Shown: piece by piece, positions 31,258 to 39,794 of the stretch | Position numbering within the stretch: the stretch's first letter is position 1 | Layout of the letters: every line of letters begins with the position of its first letter | Origin: an uncultured Clostridia bacterium | Lineage (GTDB): Bacteria > Bacillota > Clostridia > Christensenellales > Borkfalkiaceae | DNA length: 39,849 bases | Direction: 5' to 3' | NCBI GenBank assembly: GCA_949878885.1 | Contig: CATLBN010000018.1 | Location: 1-39,849 of the forward strand | The notes under the pieces: generated by a model | Seen by the model: only the letters and a program-made list of their open reading frames with translations | Databases searched by the model: none | Told to the model about the DNA's origin: nothing | Program-made: the position numbers and the translations under genes

Positions 31258-33243
31258 TTACATCAACGGCAGGTAAGTTACCGTATTTAACAGCGTTATC
31301 ATTATAAAAATCATACACGAAACAAACGCTCCCAAATAAACCTTGCCGGTTTTATTATAGAAATAGCGGTTGAATATAGGCAGAAGTATCATCATAGGCA
31401 CAACGCCCCAAAGCAGGTTTACATACAGCCAATTTGCAGTAAGCCAAACCGTACCTACCGCGGCGAACACCGCGTATTGAATAGCTATTATGGAAATAAG
31501 CCCAACGGAGTTTGCAAGGCAGGCTATTACCACGCTTCCCGCCTCGCCCCAACGCGCGTTGCGCATAGAGCAGTTTACGCGCACCGAGTTTGAGAAATAG
31601 AACAGGAAGAACACCGGCATATACATAAGCGCCAAAACAAGCAAACGCCAATTAGTACTGAAAAACAGCGGACGCACGCATACGAAGAAGAAGCGCGGGT
31701 CTACGTGGAAAATTAAATAAATTATATCCACAACGGCGTAAAAAGTTATAAAAAGTATTAAAGCAAGCAGTAAATCTTTTAAAACGTTTTTAGGCTTTTC
31801 CTTTAAATTTACAAGCGTTGCTCCGCGCTTTTTATGAATTGCGAAATGCGCTATTAAAAACAGCCCCAATCCCAAAATGCCGTTTACAACCGACCAAAGC
31901 ATTACGGCGTTTGTCATACGCTGAGGGAACAGCCAGGTAAGTCCGCCTGCGCTTTCGCCCACTCCCGTTGTAAACCACTTTGCCGATAGCGTTGCCATCC
32001 AATCGTAAGAGAAGCAGGCAAATACCGCGCTTACCGCAAATATTAACCAAAATACAACTTTGTCCAAAACGCTTTTGCGCTTATTCATCGGCTGTACTTC
32101 GTGCACGGCGGTTGCAAAGAATTTTGTTCTCAATAAAAGCGCGCCCTCGGCAAGCACCATTAAAAATACGCCTACAAGCATAAACCCTTGAAAAATTTCT
32201 TTAACCCACCAAACGCTTGAATAAGGAGATATTCCTGCTTTCAGAGAAGCTCCGTCCGCAAGCGTATAGTCAAAGAACTCAACCATATGCGCTATAGATT
32301 TTGCATCGTACGGCTGCAAGCCGTGAATGGTTTTTTCGTTGTGTATTACACGGAAAGAATAGTCGTCGGGACTGCCGTAATAATTGTCTATAACAACTTC
32401 CGAAACAAAGTTTTCATCGCTGTGTTCGTGTGCGTATATGCCTGAATTAACCACGTTTATTGCCGATTGCGCATATCGCATATCCGAGTAATCCAGCGAA
32501 TTCGCATTGTCTGAGGGAACAACCGTGCTTGTGCCTTCGTTTTGATACGCGCCCTCGTCCGCCCTTGCATAAGCAACGCCTAAATTGCAGGAAAGATTTT
32601 TAAGCGTTGTCATTCCGCTTTCGGTTAAAATGCTGTTGCGCACGTAACCTGAAATATACGCCGACTGAATAACGCGGTTGTGCGCCGTACCGTACTTAGC
32701 CGCGGCATATATGCAGGCGTTTCCTCCTGCGGAGTGTCCGGCTATACCCACGTTTGACAAGTCTATATAATCAAACTCGGAGTCTTCCGCCGTTGACGTT
32801 ACGTACTCTATAACCGAATACAAACCGTATGCGGCATTTGCGGCGCTTTGGTCTGTAGAGCTGGATTCCCCCTGCGAATACGGGTCTAAACACACCACGG
32901 CAAAACCCCTTCGGCTTAACTCTAAGTTATAAGCCGACTGCGTTTCTTTGGTGCGCTGATAACCGGGGCACACAATAACACAGGGCACTTTATTTTGTTC
33001 GGAAGCCTTTGAAGGTTTGTAAACGTCGGCTACAACCCAAGTGTTTTCGCCCGTTTCAAGCTTGAAGGAAGAAACTTTTACTCTGCCCCAATCGTTGTTT
33101 ACGGCAAATGCAAACAACGTGCCTACAAGTATTAAACAAACGGACAGCGCAAGCATAAATTTTGATTTGTCTTTCCAAACCGCTATAAAGAATCTTTTTA
33201 AAACCTGAGCCGTTTTTATAAAGAAATTTTTAACTTTTTCCAT
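31258..33243 (-). CDS. Membrane-embedded alpha/beta hydrolase with polytopic C-terminal domain
   Basis: 661 residues. A single helix at about 28-48 is followed by an outward-facing alpha/beta hydrolase domain (about 55-335) with nucleophile elbow GHSAGG (S171), an acidic loop LDPYSQGESS after strand 5 and a candidate catalytic histidine at IHGLQPYD (H307). From about 350 to the end there are roughly eight or nine membrane helices and no obvious transporter motif. Such hydrolases act as esterases or lipases; an ester of pectin (acetyl or feruloyl) is possible but unproven. The gene lies 13 bp after the GLUG lipoprotein gene and shares its transcript, so the two probably work together at the cell surface. 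GGGGGG forms the ribosome site. Confidence 0.8.
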   Translation of the reverse strand: MEKVKNFFIKTAQVLKRFFIAVWKDKSKFMLALSVCLILVGTLFAFAVNNDWGRVKVSSFKLETGENTWVVADVYKPSKASEQNKVPCVIVCPGYQRTKETQSAYNLELSRRGFAVVCLDPYSQGESSSTDQSAANAAYGLYSVIEYVTSTAEDSEFDYIDLSNVGIAGHSAGGNACIYAAAKYGTAHNRVIQSAYISGYVRNSILTESGMTTLKNLSCNLGVAYARADEGAYQNEGTSTVVPSDNANSLDYSDMRYAQSAINVVNSGIYAHEHSDENFVSEVVIDNYYGSPDDYSFRVIHNEKTIHGLQPYDAKSIAHMVEFFDYTLADGASLKAGISPYSSVWWVKEIFQGFMLVGVFLMVLAEGALLLRTKFFATAVHEVQPMNKRKSVLDKVVFWLIFAVSAVFACFSYDWMATLSAKWFTTGVGESAGGLTWLFPQRMTNAVMLWSVVNGILGLGLFLIAHFAIHKKRGATLVNLKEKPKNVLKDLLLALILFITFYAVVDIIYLIFHVDPRFFFVCVRPLFFSTNWRLLVLALMYMPVFFLFYFSNSVRVNCSMRNARWGEAGSVVIACLANSVGLISIIAIQYAVFAAVGTVWLTANWLYVNLLWGVVPMMILLPIFNRYFYNKTGKVYLGAFVSCMIFIMITLLNTVTYLPLM

Positions 33244-33256
33244 TATATCCCCCCTA

Positions 33257-36200
33257 TTATGCCTGAGTTTTGGGTGCTTTTACAAATTCGTAGAACAGCT
33301 TTGCAAGTCCGTTGCCCGCCTTGCCGTCGATAATTCCTACCTTTCTGGAAGTGTTTGCAAACCAGCCTGTACCTGCGTTTGCTTTAACGCCTTCAGCGTC
33401 CAAGGCAACGCCGTCGTACTTAGATGTATTATCCATATTATTGCCGCTTATATAAACTTCCACTGCGGAATTAGCTTTAACCAAAGCGTTGGCGTCCGCG
33501 GCTCCGTTTTCCGAAATTTTAATTAAGTTTATTTTGATATTCTCGTTGGGAGTGCCCGCAAGCGACGCTGTAAACGCAGCAATTAAATCGTCGGCTTCTT
33601 TTTCGGTTATATAACTGTCGCCCAAGTGGATTGCAACGGTCAATTGGTAATTTTGTTCGGCTGTAAACCTTGCATACAGTTTAATACTGCCGCTTTCAAC
33701 GTTTGCAAAAGCTTTTACCGATTGGTAATTATAACTGCCTGCCGAAAGCAGCGTTTCGCCATCCTCCGCCGTTTGTGTAAGCGCCCAACCGGCAAACGTT
33801 CCCTCGCCCTCTGCTGCTGGCAAGTTTATATCTTCTGCACCAGTCGCGTTGGATACGATAAGTTTTCCGCCCATCTGCACGTTGCCGTTAAACAGTGTTA
33901 TTTCTATTTTCTGCGCTTCGTCCTCGGTTATAAAATCGGGGCACATCAGCTTTTGAGCCGCAGGCGTTTTAAGGAATGCAACAAACGCTTTAACTATATC
34001 GTCATTGGTCATTAACCCCACTTTTAAGTTTTCGTAAGCGCCGCTGCTGTTTTGGTTTGCAATATAAATTTCTTCAAAATTAATCTGACCGAAGTCGCAG
34101 TCTTTGCTTTTATAAGCAAAACCTATGTTGTATCTGCCGTTGTTGCCCTTGTTAAATTCGGTAACGAACTTGCTGTTGTTGCTTGCCGTTACGTCTTTAT
34201 AGTTTACAGACCAACCGCTGTCAAAGCCATCCCACTTTTCAAATTCGTTTAAAAGCGCCGCAACCGTTTCAACGCTTACGTACCTGTTCCATACCGCAAC
34301 GTTTAAAACCGAAGCCTGAGGTCTTTCTCCCTCGGTATATACGGGATATAAAACTATATCTTCGCCGTATTCTTCCAAATCGGCATATCCCAAAGGCGCG
34401 CCGTCTTTAAACACTGCTTCGCCGCCCTGCAAAAGCGAATAGCCCGAAACGTAAAAACCTTCTTTATCCGCAGCCATAGGAACGCCCTTGTTGCCCGCCG
34501 TACTGCTTACTTCAAACGTGTTGCCGCCGTCGCCAACAACGGTTACTGTAATTTTATATTCTTTATGATTGGTTTTACCCTCGCATTCAAGTCTTAACGC
34601 TCCGCTTTTTACAATAAACGCCGCCGTTTCGCCTTCGGCAACTTTTCCGTTTAAAAGCTCCGAATATTCTGCCGAAAGCTTATAAGTTGCGCTTACCCTG
34701 TCGTCTTGGGCGGCGTCAACGGATGCGTTGCCTTCCCCCGAGGGAGCAATAAGCGCGGTCGCCGCAGTTTTAACAAGCTGCTCTCCGCTGCATACGGTAA
34801 AGTCGCGCGGACAGAGATTTTCTGTTAAATATACGCTGTTTAAACTTTTTTCCGCAACTTTGTAAGCATTGCCTACGTATGCGTAAACGTTTGCGGTTAC
34901 AAAACAATTTTCAACCGAACCGTCAGCATTGCTTAATCCGACTATGCCGCCCACCTGCGAACTGCCGCCGATATAGCTGTGTCCCAAATAAACTACTTCT
35001 TCGCCTTCCTTTATAAGAAGATTGCTGCGGTATGCGCCTGCCGCAAAGCATTGGCTTATTTTACCCGAATTTTCTCCGGCAATGCCGCCTACGTTGTTGT
35101 TGCCGTAAACGCGTCCGCCGTCGAAATAGCAATGCTCTATTTTTGCTCCGCTTTTGTTTAAACCTGCTATACCGCCTATATTGTTGTTTGCGCCTTTACC
35201 GTTTATTGAACGCTGGGCAAGCAGTTTCCCGGAACCGGTTGCGCCGCAGCAAGAAATTGTGCCGCAGTTTATACCTGCAATTCCGCCCATATAGCTGAAC
35301 GCTTTGGTGCTGTCGCCGTTTTCTAATTTATTGCCTGCGCCTGCGGTGCCTGTAAAGCTGCAATTTTGTATAACGCCGCAGTTTACGGCGGCAAATCCGC
35401 CGCCTCCGACGCGCGCTTTTACCGTTCCGCCGTATTCGCAATAAGAAATTGTACCGTTATTTATACCTACAAAGCCGCCTGCGCCGCCCGTAATTGCCGC
35501 GCCGCCGCCTTCAAGCACGCCTACTTCGCCCACTTCACTTGTTATATTGGCTTCAACGGTGCAGTTTAAAATTCTGCCCCCGTTTACGTTTGCAATAACG
35601 CCTGCCGCACTGCGCGGAACGTTAAGTATTGCGCCTTTTACCGTAAGTTCCTCTATAACCGCGTCCGCGCCCAGCGTATCGAACAGAGCGCTGTCGGAAG
35701 CTTCCAACGTAACGGATTTGCGCGCGCCGTCAAGCCTGCCGTTAAACGTATGCCCGGCAACTGAGGCAGACGAGCTTGAAAGCAGAATATTTTTATTCAG
35801 TTTATAGCATACTCCGCCGCTTACGTTTGCTGCGGATAAAGACGCGAAATCGTCTGCGCTGTCAATTAAATAGGGATTGGTCTGCGTGCCCTCGCCCTTA
35901 AATAAAAGCCCTTTAAATTCCGCTTGCTCTCCGCCTACGGTTATAACGGCTTTATAAACGCCGCCCTGAGGCTTAACCGCAGGCGTATAGCATATAGCTG
36001 CAATATCACCGTTGTTTTTATAAACTTGGGAAGAAAGTTTGCCGTTTGCAACGCTTAAACCGCTGTCTGTAAAGCATTTGCCGCTTTCATAAGCGTATTC
36101 CGCAGAGGAAATCTTTTTGCCTCTGAAAAGTTCAACGGTAAATTCCGCGCCGACGTCAACGCCGCGTTGCAGCCAGGTAAGAGTATTTGAAAACGGCTTG

Positions 36201-36544
36201 TCTTGCATTGCTCCGCAAGACGGAGTTTTGTCAACGTAAATAAATTTGGAATAAAGCAAGGTATCTGCGTTTACGCGCTCTATCGCGTCGTCCCAAACCT
36301 TTAAACCCTCTTTATCTTTATACCAGCCTTCAAAAAGATAATTTCCGTTCTCCCTAAGCGGTGCGGCGGGATATTCGGAAATGCGCTCTCCCTTTTCCGC
36401 CTGTAACGTTTGATATACGGCGTCGCCGTCCATAAAAGTTACAGTATAATATTGCTTTTGCACAGCGCAGCCGAACGCAAACGCCGTACATACCGCGCAA
36501 AGCGCACAAGTTATAATAAGCGCAATTTTTCTTTTAAGTTTCAT
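33257..36544 (-). CDS. Large surface lipoprotein with InlB-like, GLUG and binding-protein-like repeats
   Basis: 1095 residues. A signal peptide with lipobox AFAFGC (C26) is followed by an InlB B-repeat type module at about 32-105 (YYTVTFMDGD...FEGWYKD). A GTQTNPYLIDSADDFASLS entry (219-237) leads into GLUG-type beta-helix repeats at about 310-560 (GGIAGINCGTI, GGIAGENSGKI, GGIVGLSNADG). The last 430 residues hold two copies of a composite unit: an InlB-like strand module and an alpha/beta module ending FVAFLKTPAAQ or LFYEFVKAPKTQ. The whole suggests a cell-surface adhesion or substrate-capture protein. It is cotranscribed with the membrane hydrolase. No catalytic residues are recognised. Confidence 0.82.
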   Translation of the reverse strand: MKLKRKIALIITCALCAVCTAFAFGCAVQKQYYTVTFMDGDAVYQTLQAEKGERISEYPAAPLRENGNYLFEGWYKDKEGLKVWDDAIERVNADTLLYSKFIYVDKTPSCGAMQDKPFSNTLTWLQRGVDVGAEFTVELFRGKKISSAEYAYESGKCFTDSGLSVANGKLSSQVYKNNGDIAAICYTPAVKPQGGVYKAVITVGGEQAEFKGLLFKGEGTQTNPYLIDSADDFASLSAANVSGGVCYKLNKNILLSSSSASVAGHTFNGRLDGARKSVTLEASDSALFDTLGADAVIEELTVKGAILNVPRSAAGVIANVNGGRILNCTVEANITSEVGEVGVLEGGGAAITGGAGGFVGINNGTISYCEYGGTVKARVGGGGFAAVNCGVIQNCSFTGTAGAGNKLENGDSTKAFSYMGGIAGINCGTISCCGATGSGKLLAQRSINGKGANNNIGGIAGLNKSGAKIEHCYFDGGRVYGNNNVGGIAGENSGKISQCFAAGAYRSNLLIKEGEEVVYLGHSYIGGSSQVGGIVGLSNADGSVENCFVTANVYAYVGNAYKVAEKSLNSVYLTENLCPRDFTVCSGEQLVKTAATALIAPSGEGNASVDAAQDDRVSATYKLSAEYSELLNGKVAEGETAAFIVKSGALRLECEGKTNHKEYKITVTVVGDGGNTFEVSSTAGNKGVPMAADKEGFYVSGYSLLQGGEAVFKDGAPLGYADLEEYGEDIVLYPVYTEGERPQASVLNVAVWNRYVSVETVAALLNEFEKWDGFDSGWSVNYKDVTASNNSKFVTEFNKGNNGRYNIGFAYKSKDCDFGQINFEEIYIANQNSSGAYENLKVGLMTNDDIVKAFVAFLKTPAAQKLMCPDFITEDEAQKIEITLFNGNVQMGGKLIVSNATGAEDINLPAAEGEGTFAGWALTQTAEDGETLLSAGSYNYQSVKAFANVESGSIKLYARFTAEQNYQLTVAIHLGDSYITEKEADDLIAAFTASLAGTPNENIKINLIKISENGAADANALVKANSAVEVYISGNNMDNTSKYDGVALDAEGVKANAGTGWFANTSRKVGIIDGKAGNGLAKLFYEFVKAPKTQA

Positions 36545-36573
36545 TTTTCCACCTTATCTGTTAATGGTTTTTA

Positions 36574-36612
36574 CGTTCCGCGGAACGCGGAACGGTTTTT
36601 AATATTAAAAAC
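36574..36612. repeat. Two adjacent inverted repeats between malic enzyme and lipoprotein genes
   Basis: CGTTCCGCG-GAA-CGCGGAACG (36574-36594) is followed at once by the 18-bp palindrome GTTTTTAATATTAAAAAC (36595-36612). On the minus strand the GC stem is not followed by a T-run, so it is a poor terminator for the malic enzyme gene. It may be an operator or processing element for the downstream lipoprotein gene. Confidence 0.45.
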
Positions 36613-36632
36613 GCTTAAATTTATCTTTTGCG

Positions 36633-37811
36633 TTAATCTTGCAGTTTGGAAACTCCCGTTTTTACAGCCGCTTCCGCAACTGCTTTTGCAACGGCTTTAT
36701 GCGCGTTTTTATCGTATGCGTAGGGCAAAATATAGTTAACGCTAAGCTCTTTATCTCCCACGCAACACGCTATACCGTGCGCCGCGGCAATCATCATTTC
36801 GTCGTTTACGGTAGTTGCGCGCACGTCTAACGCTCCGCGGAAAAGCCCGGGGAATACCAATACGTTGTTAATTTGATTGGGATATTCCGAAGAACCCGTG
36901 CCTACTATAAACGCGCCTGCTTTTTTTGCAAGTTCGGGATTGATTTCCGGTACGGGATTTGCGCAAGTGAAAAGTATGCTTTTATCCGCCATAGACTTAA
37001 CCATATCTTCCGTTATGCAATTAGGTCCGGATACGCCTATCAAAACGTCGGCGCCCTTCATTGCGTCGGCAAGCAAGCCCGAAGCGCGAGAAAGATTTGT
37101 TACTTCCGCAATTTCTCTTTGTACGGGGTTAAGCCAATCCGCACCCTTGCAAACTATGCCTTTTCTGTCGCACATAGTTATGTTTTTAACTCCTAATTTT
37201 AACAGAAAGCGCGCTATTGCAATGCCTGCGGCGCCCGCGCCGTTTATAACAAGTTTTATTTCCTCCGTCTTTTTATGAGCAAGCTTTAAAGCGTTTATAA
37301 GCGCTGCGGCGGAAACTATTGCAGTGCCGTGCTGGTCGTCGTGAAATACGGGAATATTAAGTTCGTTTTTAAGTCTGGTTTCTATTTCAAAGCAACGCGG
37401 CGCGGATATGTCCTCCAAATTTATTCCGCCGAAACTGCCTGAAAGCAGCTTTACCGTTTTTATAATTTCTTCTGTATCCTTGGATTTTATGCAAAGCGGA
37501 TAAGCGTCTACGTTTCCGAAAGCTTTAAACAGCGCGCACTTGCCCTCCATTACGGGCATACCTGCTTCGGGACCTATATCGCCCAAACCCAAAACCGCAG
37601 TTCCGTCCGTTATCACGGGTACGGTGTTCCAGCGCCTTGTAAGCGTAAAACTTTTTTCCACGTCGTCGTGAATTGCCATACAAGGTTCTGCAACGCCCGG
37701 AGTATAGGCAAGCGAAAGCGCTTCCTTATTTTCTACGGGCACGCGGCAAACCGTTTCTATTTTACCCTTCCACTCGCCGTGCTTTTTTAAAGAAACTTCC
37801 CTGTAATTCAT
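36633..37811 (-). CDS. NAD(P)-dependent malic enzyme, short bacterial type
   Basis: 392 residues. It oxidatively decarboxylates malate to pyruvate. The catalytic tyrosine motif [11 protein letters not shown] (Y36), the lysine region [20 protein letters not shown], the metal-site DDQHGTAIV and the dinucleotide motif [14 protein letters not shown] are all present. There is no C-terminal phosphotransacetylase domain, so it is the short form. ATG 37811 follows GGGAGG. It is divergent from a LysR regulator with which it shares a fully overlapping promoter pair, so LysR is the likely controller. Confidence 0.93.
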   Translation of the reverse strand: MNYREVSLKKHGEWKGKIETVCRVPVENKEALSLAYTPGVAEPCMAIHDDVEKSFTLTRRWNTVPVITDGTAVLGLGDIGPEAGMPVMEGKCALFKAFGNVDAYPLCIKSKDTEEIIKTVKLLSGSFGGINLEDISAPRCFEIETRLKNELNIPVFHDDQHGTAIVSAAALINALKLAHKKTEEIKLVINGAGAAGIAIARFLLKLGVKNITMCDRKGIVCKGADWLNPVQREIAEVTNLSRASGLLADAMKGADVLIGVSGPNCITEDMVKSMADKSILFTCANPVPEINPELAKKAGAFIVGTGSSEYPNQINNVLVFPGLFRGALDVRATTVNDEMMIAAAHGIACCVGDKELSVNYILPYAYDKNAHKAVAKAVAEAAVKTGVSKLQD

Positions 37812-37868
37812 AAACCCTCCCAAAAAATGTTATTATTTAACTTTTTTTTATAATTTTTTTCTTTTTTG

Positions 37869-37902
37869 TTTACATTATACTATCTGTGTATTATAATGTA
37901 AA
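37869..37902. promoter_or_regulatory. Symmetric overlapping divergent promoters of malic enzyme and LysR genes
   Basis: TTTACATTATA (37869-37879) and TATAATGTAAA (37892-37902) are exact inverted repeats 12 bp apart. On the plus strand this gives TTTACA, 17 bp, TATAAT for the LysR gene. On the minus strand it gives the identical TTTACA, 17 bp, TATAAT for the malic enzyme gene. Each -35 shares a base with the other's -10, so only one polymerase can occupy the site at a time. Confidence 0.75.
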
Positions 37903-37957
37903 ATGATAATATCATATAGCTGTCATAACAGTAATGCATAATTTAACAGAGGTTGAA

Positions 37958-38845
37958 ATGAATTACGAATACTATAAAATATTTTACTACGTAGGCAAAC
38001 ACAAAAACATAACACGCGCGGCGGCGGAGCTGTTCTCAAGCCAGCCCGCAGTTACCAGAGCCGTGCAGAATTTAGAAACCGAACTTAATTGCAGGCTGTT
38101 TGTCCGTACTAAAAACGGAGTTGAGTTTACGCACGAAGGAAAAACGCTGTTCGACTATATAAGCATTGCGCACAATCATATTTTAAAAGGCGAAAAAGAA
38201 GTAAGCCGTTCGGTTGACGCAGAACAGGGAACTGTTTATATAGGTACTACGGTAACGGCGCTGTTCGGATTTTTATTTAAGGTGCTGGACGAATTTCACG
38301 TGAAGCACCCGGGCGTAAAATTTAAAATAAACACCGGTTCCAGCAACGGAACGCTTGAAAAACTGAAAAACGGCATTTTCGACGTAGCGTTTGTTTCCAC
38401 GCCGTTTAATTCGTTTAAATCGCTTACCAGCGTGCCCGTACAACGCTTTAACGACGTATTGATTGCAGGCAGCGGCTTTGCGCAATTAAAAGACAAAAAG
38501 CTGAAATTGGAAGATATTAAAAATTATCCGTTTGTATGTTTAAGGCACAGTATGCAGCTGCGGCAGTTTATAGACGACGTTTTTGCCGAAGAAGGGCTTA
38601 CGGTAACGCCGGATATAGAAGCCGACAGCGCGGATTTGCTTGTACCTATGATTTGCCATAACTTCGGTTTGGGATTTGTACCGCGCGGAATGGCGGAAGC
38701 GGCGATAGCGCGCGAAGAAATTTTTGAAGTGGCGCTTGATAAAAAACTGCCAGAAAGACAAATATGTATGGTAAGCGACGAACACCATCCGCAAACAAAC
38801 GCTTCCAGAGAGTTTATTAAAAGCATTTTAATAAATCTTAAATAG
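37958..38845 (+). CDS. LysR-family transcriptional regulator
   Basis: 295 residues. An N-terminal winged helix (MNYEYYKIFYYVGKHKNITR with AAAELFSSQPAVTRAVQNLE) is followed by the two-lobed effector domain (IGTTVTALFGFLFKVLDEF; FVSTPF; GLGFVPRGMAEA). ATG 37958 is chosen because AGAGG lies five bases upstream and the family usually begins here; an ATG at 37934 is in frame but has no ribosome site. It is divergent from the malic enzyme gene, the classical arrangement for a LysR regulator and its target. The effector is unknown; malate or another organic acid is plausible. Confidence 0.9.
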   Translation: MNYEYYKIFYYVGKHKNITRAAAELFSSQPAVTRAVQNLETELNCRLFVRTKNGVEFTHEGKTLFDYISIAHNHILKGEKEVSRSVDAEQGTVYIGTTVTALFGFLFKVLDEFHVKHPGVKFKINTGSSNGTLEKLKNGIFDVAFVSTPFNSFKSLTSVPVQRFNDVLIAGSGFAQLKDKKLKLEDIKNYPFVCLRHSMQLRQFIDDVFAEEGLTVTPDIEADSADLLVPMICHNFGLGFVPRGMAEAAIAREEIFEVALDKKLPERQICMVSDEHHPQTNASREFIKSILINLK

Positions 38846-38867
38846 AGCAATTTGAAAATTTAACGCA

Positions 38868-38897
38868 AAAAACCGCCGTAACACTACGGCGGTTTTT
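38868..38897. terminator. Bidirectional terminator between LysR and pyrophosphatase genes
   Basis: AAAAACCGCCGTA-ACAC-TACGGCGGTTTTT: a perfect 13-bp stem with T-runs on both strands between convergent genes. Confidence 0.9.
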
Positions 38898-38903
38898 GTT
38901 TTA

Positions 38904-39428
38904 TTAATATTTTTCTTTATATTTTTCAAGACATTTTCTTATAATTTCCAAAGCCTCGTATTTGTGGCATATTTCCTTAACGGCAGTTGTTTTATGTTCA
39001 AGCATTTTATAAACTTCGAAAAAATGCATCATTTCGTCGAATACATGTTTGGGCAGCTCTTTAATATCGTAACAGTGTCTGTAATTCGGGTCGTTAACGG
39101 GAACTGCAATAATTTTTTCGTCAAGTTCGCCGCTGTCTACCATTTTTATTACGCCTATCGGCGTGCACGTTACAAGCGTCATAGGCATAATAGACTCGTT
39201 ACACAAAACAAGAACGTCCAGCGGGTCGCCGTCGTCGGCAAGCGTACGGGGAATAAAACCGTAATTTGACGGATAAACGGTTGAAGTATAAAGCACCCTG
39301 TCAAGCCGCAACAGCCCTGTTTCTTTATCCAATTCATACTTAGCCTTGCTGCACTTGGGTATTTCTATCAACGCCTCGAATTTGTTTTCCGTTATTCTGC
39401 TTTCGTCTATATCGTGCCAAATATTCAT
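38904..39428 (-). CDS. ppa: Family I inorganic pyrophosphatase
   Basis: 174 residues, the standard length. The signature DDGDPLDVLV (65-74) supplies the metal-binding aspartates, with upstream E22 and K29 region (IEIPKCSKAKYELD) and downstream VPVNDPNY. It hydrolyses pyrophosphate in the cytosol to drive biosynthesis. A very strong ribosome site (GGAGGGG) and a near-consensus promoter suit a housekeeping gene. It is unrelated to the pectin genes. Confidence 0.95.
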   Translation of the reverse strand: MNIWHDIDESRITENKFEALIEIPKCSKAKYELDKETGLLRLDRVLYTSTVYPSNYGFIPRTLADDGDPLDVLVLCNESIMPMTLVTCTPIGVIKMVDSGELDEKIIAVPVNDPNYRHCYDIKELPKHVFDEMMHFFEVYKMLEHKTTAVKEICHKYEALEIIRKCLEKYKEKY

Positions 39429-39453
39429 TTTTCCCCTCCGTAATGTTTTTTGT

Positions 39454-39482
39454 ATTATATCATTATTTAATTATAATGTAAA
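39454..39482 (-). promoter_or_regulatory. Promoter of the pyrophosphatase gene
   Basis: On the minus strand: TTTACA, 17 bp, TGA-TATAAT. Its first 13 bases (TTTACATTATAAT) are identical to those of the malic enzyme promoter 1.6 kb away. Confidence 0.7.
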
Positions 39483-39496
39483 ATAATAAATTATAA

Positions 39497-39613
39497 TACT
39501 TAGGACACGAGTTTGATGCCGACGTTAAAACTTCTCGCGTGGACAGAGGCTATACAACCTATTCGCAGGAGTATATCTTGCAAGAAATTAACAAAATAGA
39601 CTATGAACTGTAA
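39497..39613 (+). pseudogene. 3' remnant of an unidentified gene
   Basis: An open frame of 38 codons without a start codon, ending at TAA 39611-39613. It encodes a hydrophilic tail including GHEFDADVKTSRVDRGYTTY and SQEYILQEINKIDYEL. The frame is closed by stops immediately upstream in AT-rich promoter DNA, so this is the leftover C-terminus of a disrupted gene. The parent family is not recognised. Together with the following hairpin and repeats it may mark the edge of a mobile or rearranged segment. Confidence 0.35.
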
Positions 39614-39688
39614 ATAATGCACAAAAACACCTGTTTGGGGCTGAAATCGGGGTAAAATCACTTCCCAATTACTTCCCAAACATAACAA

Positions 39689-39719
39689 AACGGGAGAAAT
39701 TTTGTGAATTTCTCCCGTT
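39689..39719. terminator. Hairpin in the right-end noncoding segment
   Basis: AACGGGAGAAATT-TTGTG-AATTTCTCCCGTT is a perfect 13-bp stem with a five-base loop. No long T-run follows the plus-strand stem, but on the minus strand TTTTG does follow. It may terminate a gene entering from beyond the window. Confidence 0.5.
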
Positions 39720-39730
39720 CCGATGCGTGT

Positions 39731-39794
39731 GTTGACCGAAACTCCCCTTTTTAGGGGGTATTTTGATAGTCAGTTGAACAAAAATCCCCTTTTT
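39731..39794. repeat. Two direct repeats 42 bp apart
   Basis: GTTGACCGAAACTCCCCTTT (with TT, 39731-39752) and GTTGAACAAAAATCCCCTTT (with TT, 39773-39794) match at 19 of 22 positions. A shorter direct repeat TTCAAGA-A-TTCAAGA ends the window (39835-39849). Apart from these and the hairpin, the 39614-39849 stretch shows no gene. Confidence 0.5.

Noticed and set aside
39500-39688. 62-codon minus-strand reading frame
   Set aside because: No ribosome site or recognisable motif, and it lies opposite a gene remnant and repeats. Chance frame.
39731-39794. Possible CRISPR array
   Set aside because: Only two imperfect 22-base repeats, no third copy at the expected position and no cas gene in the window.
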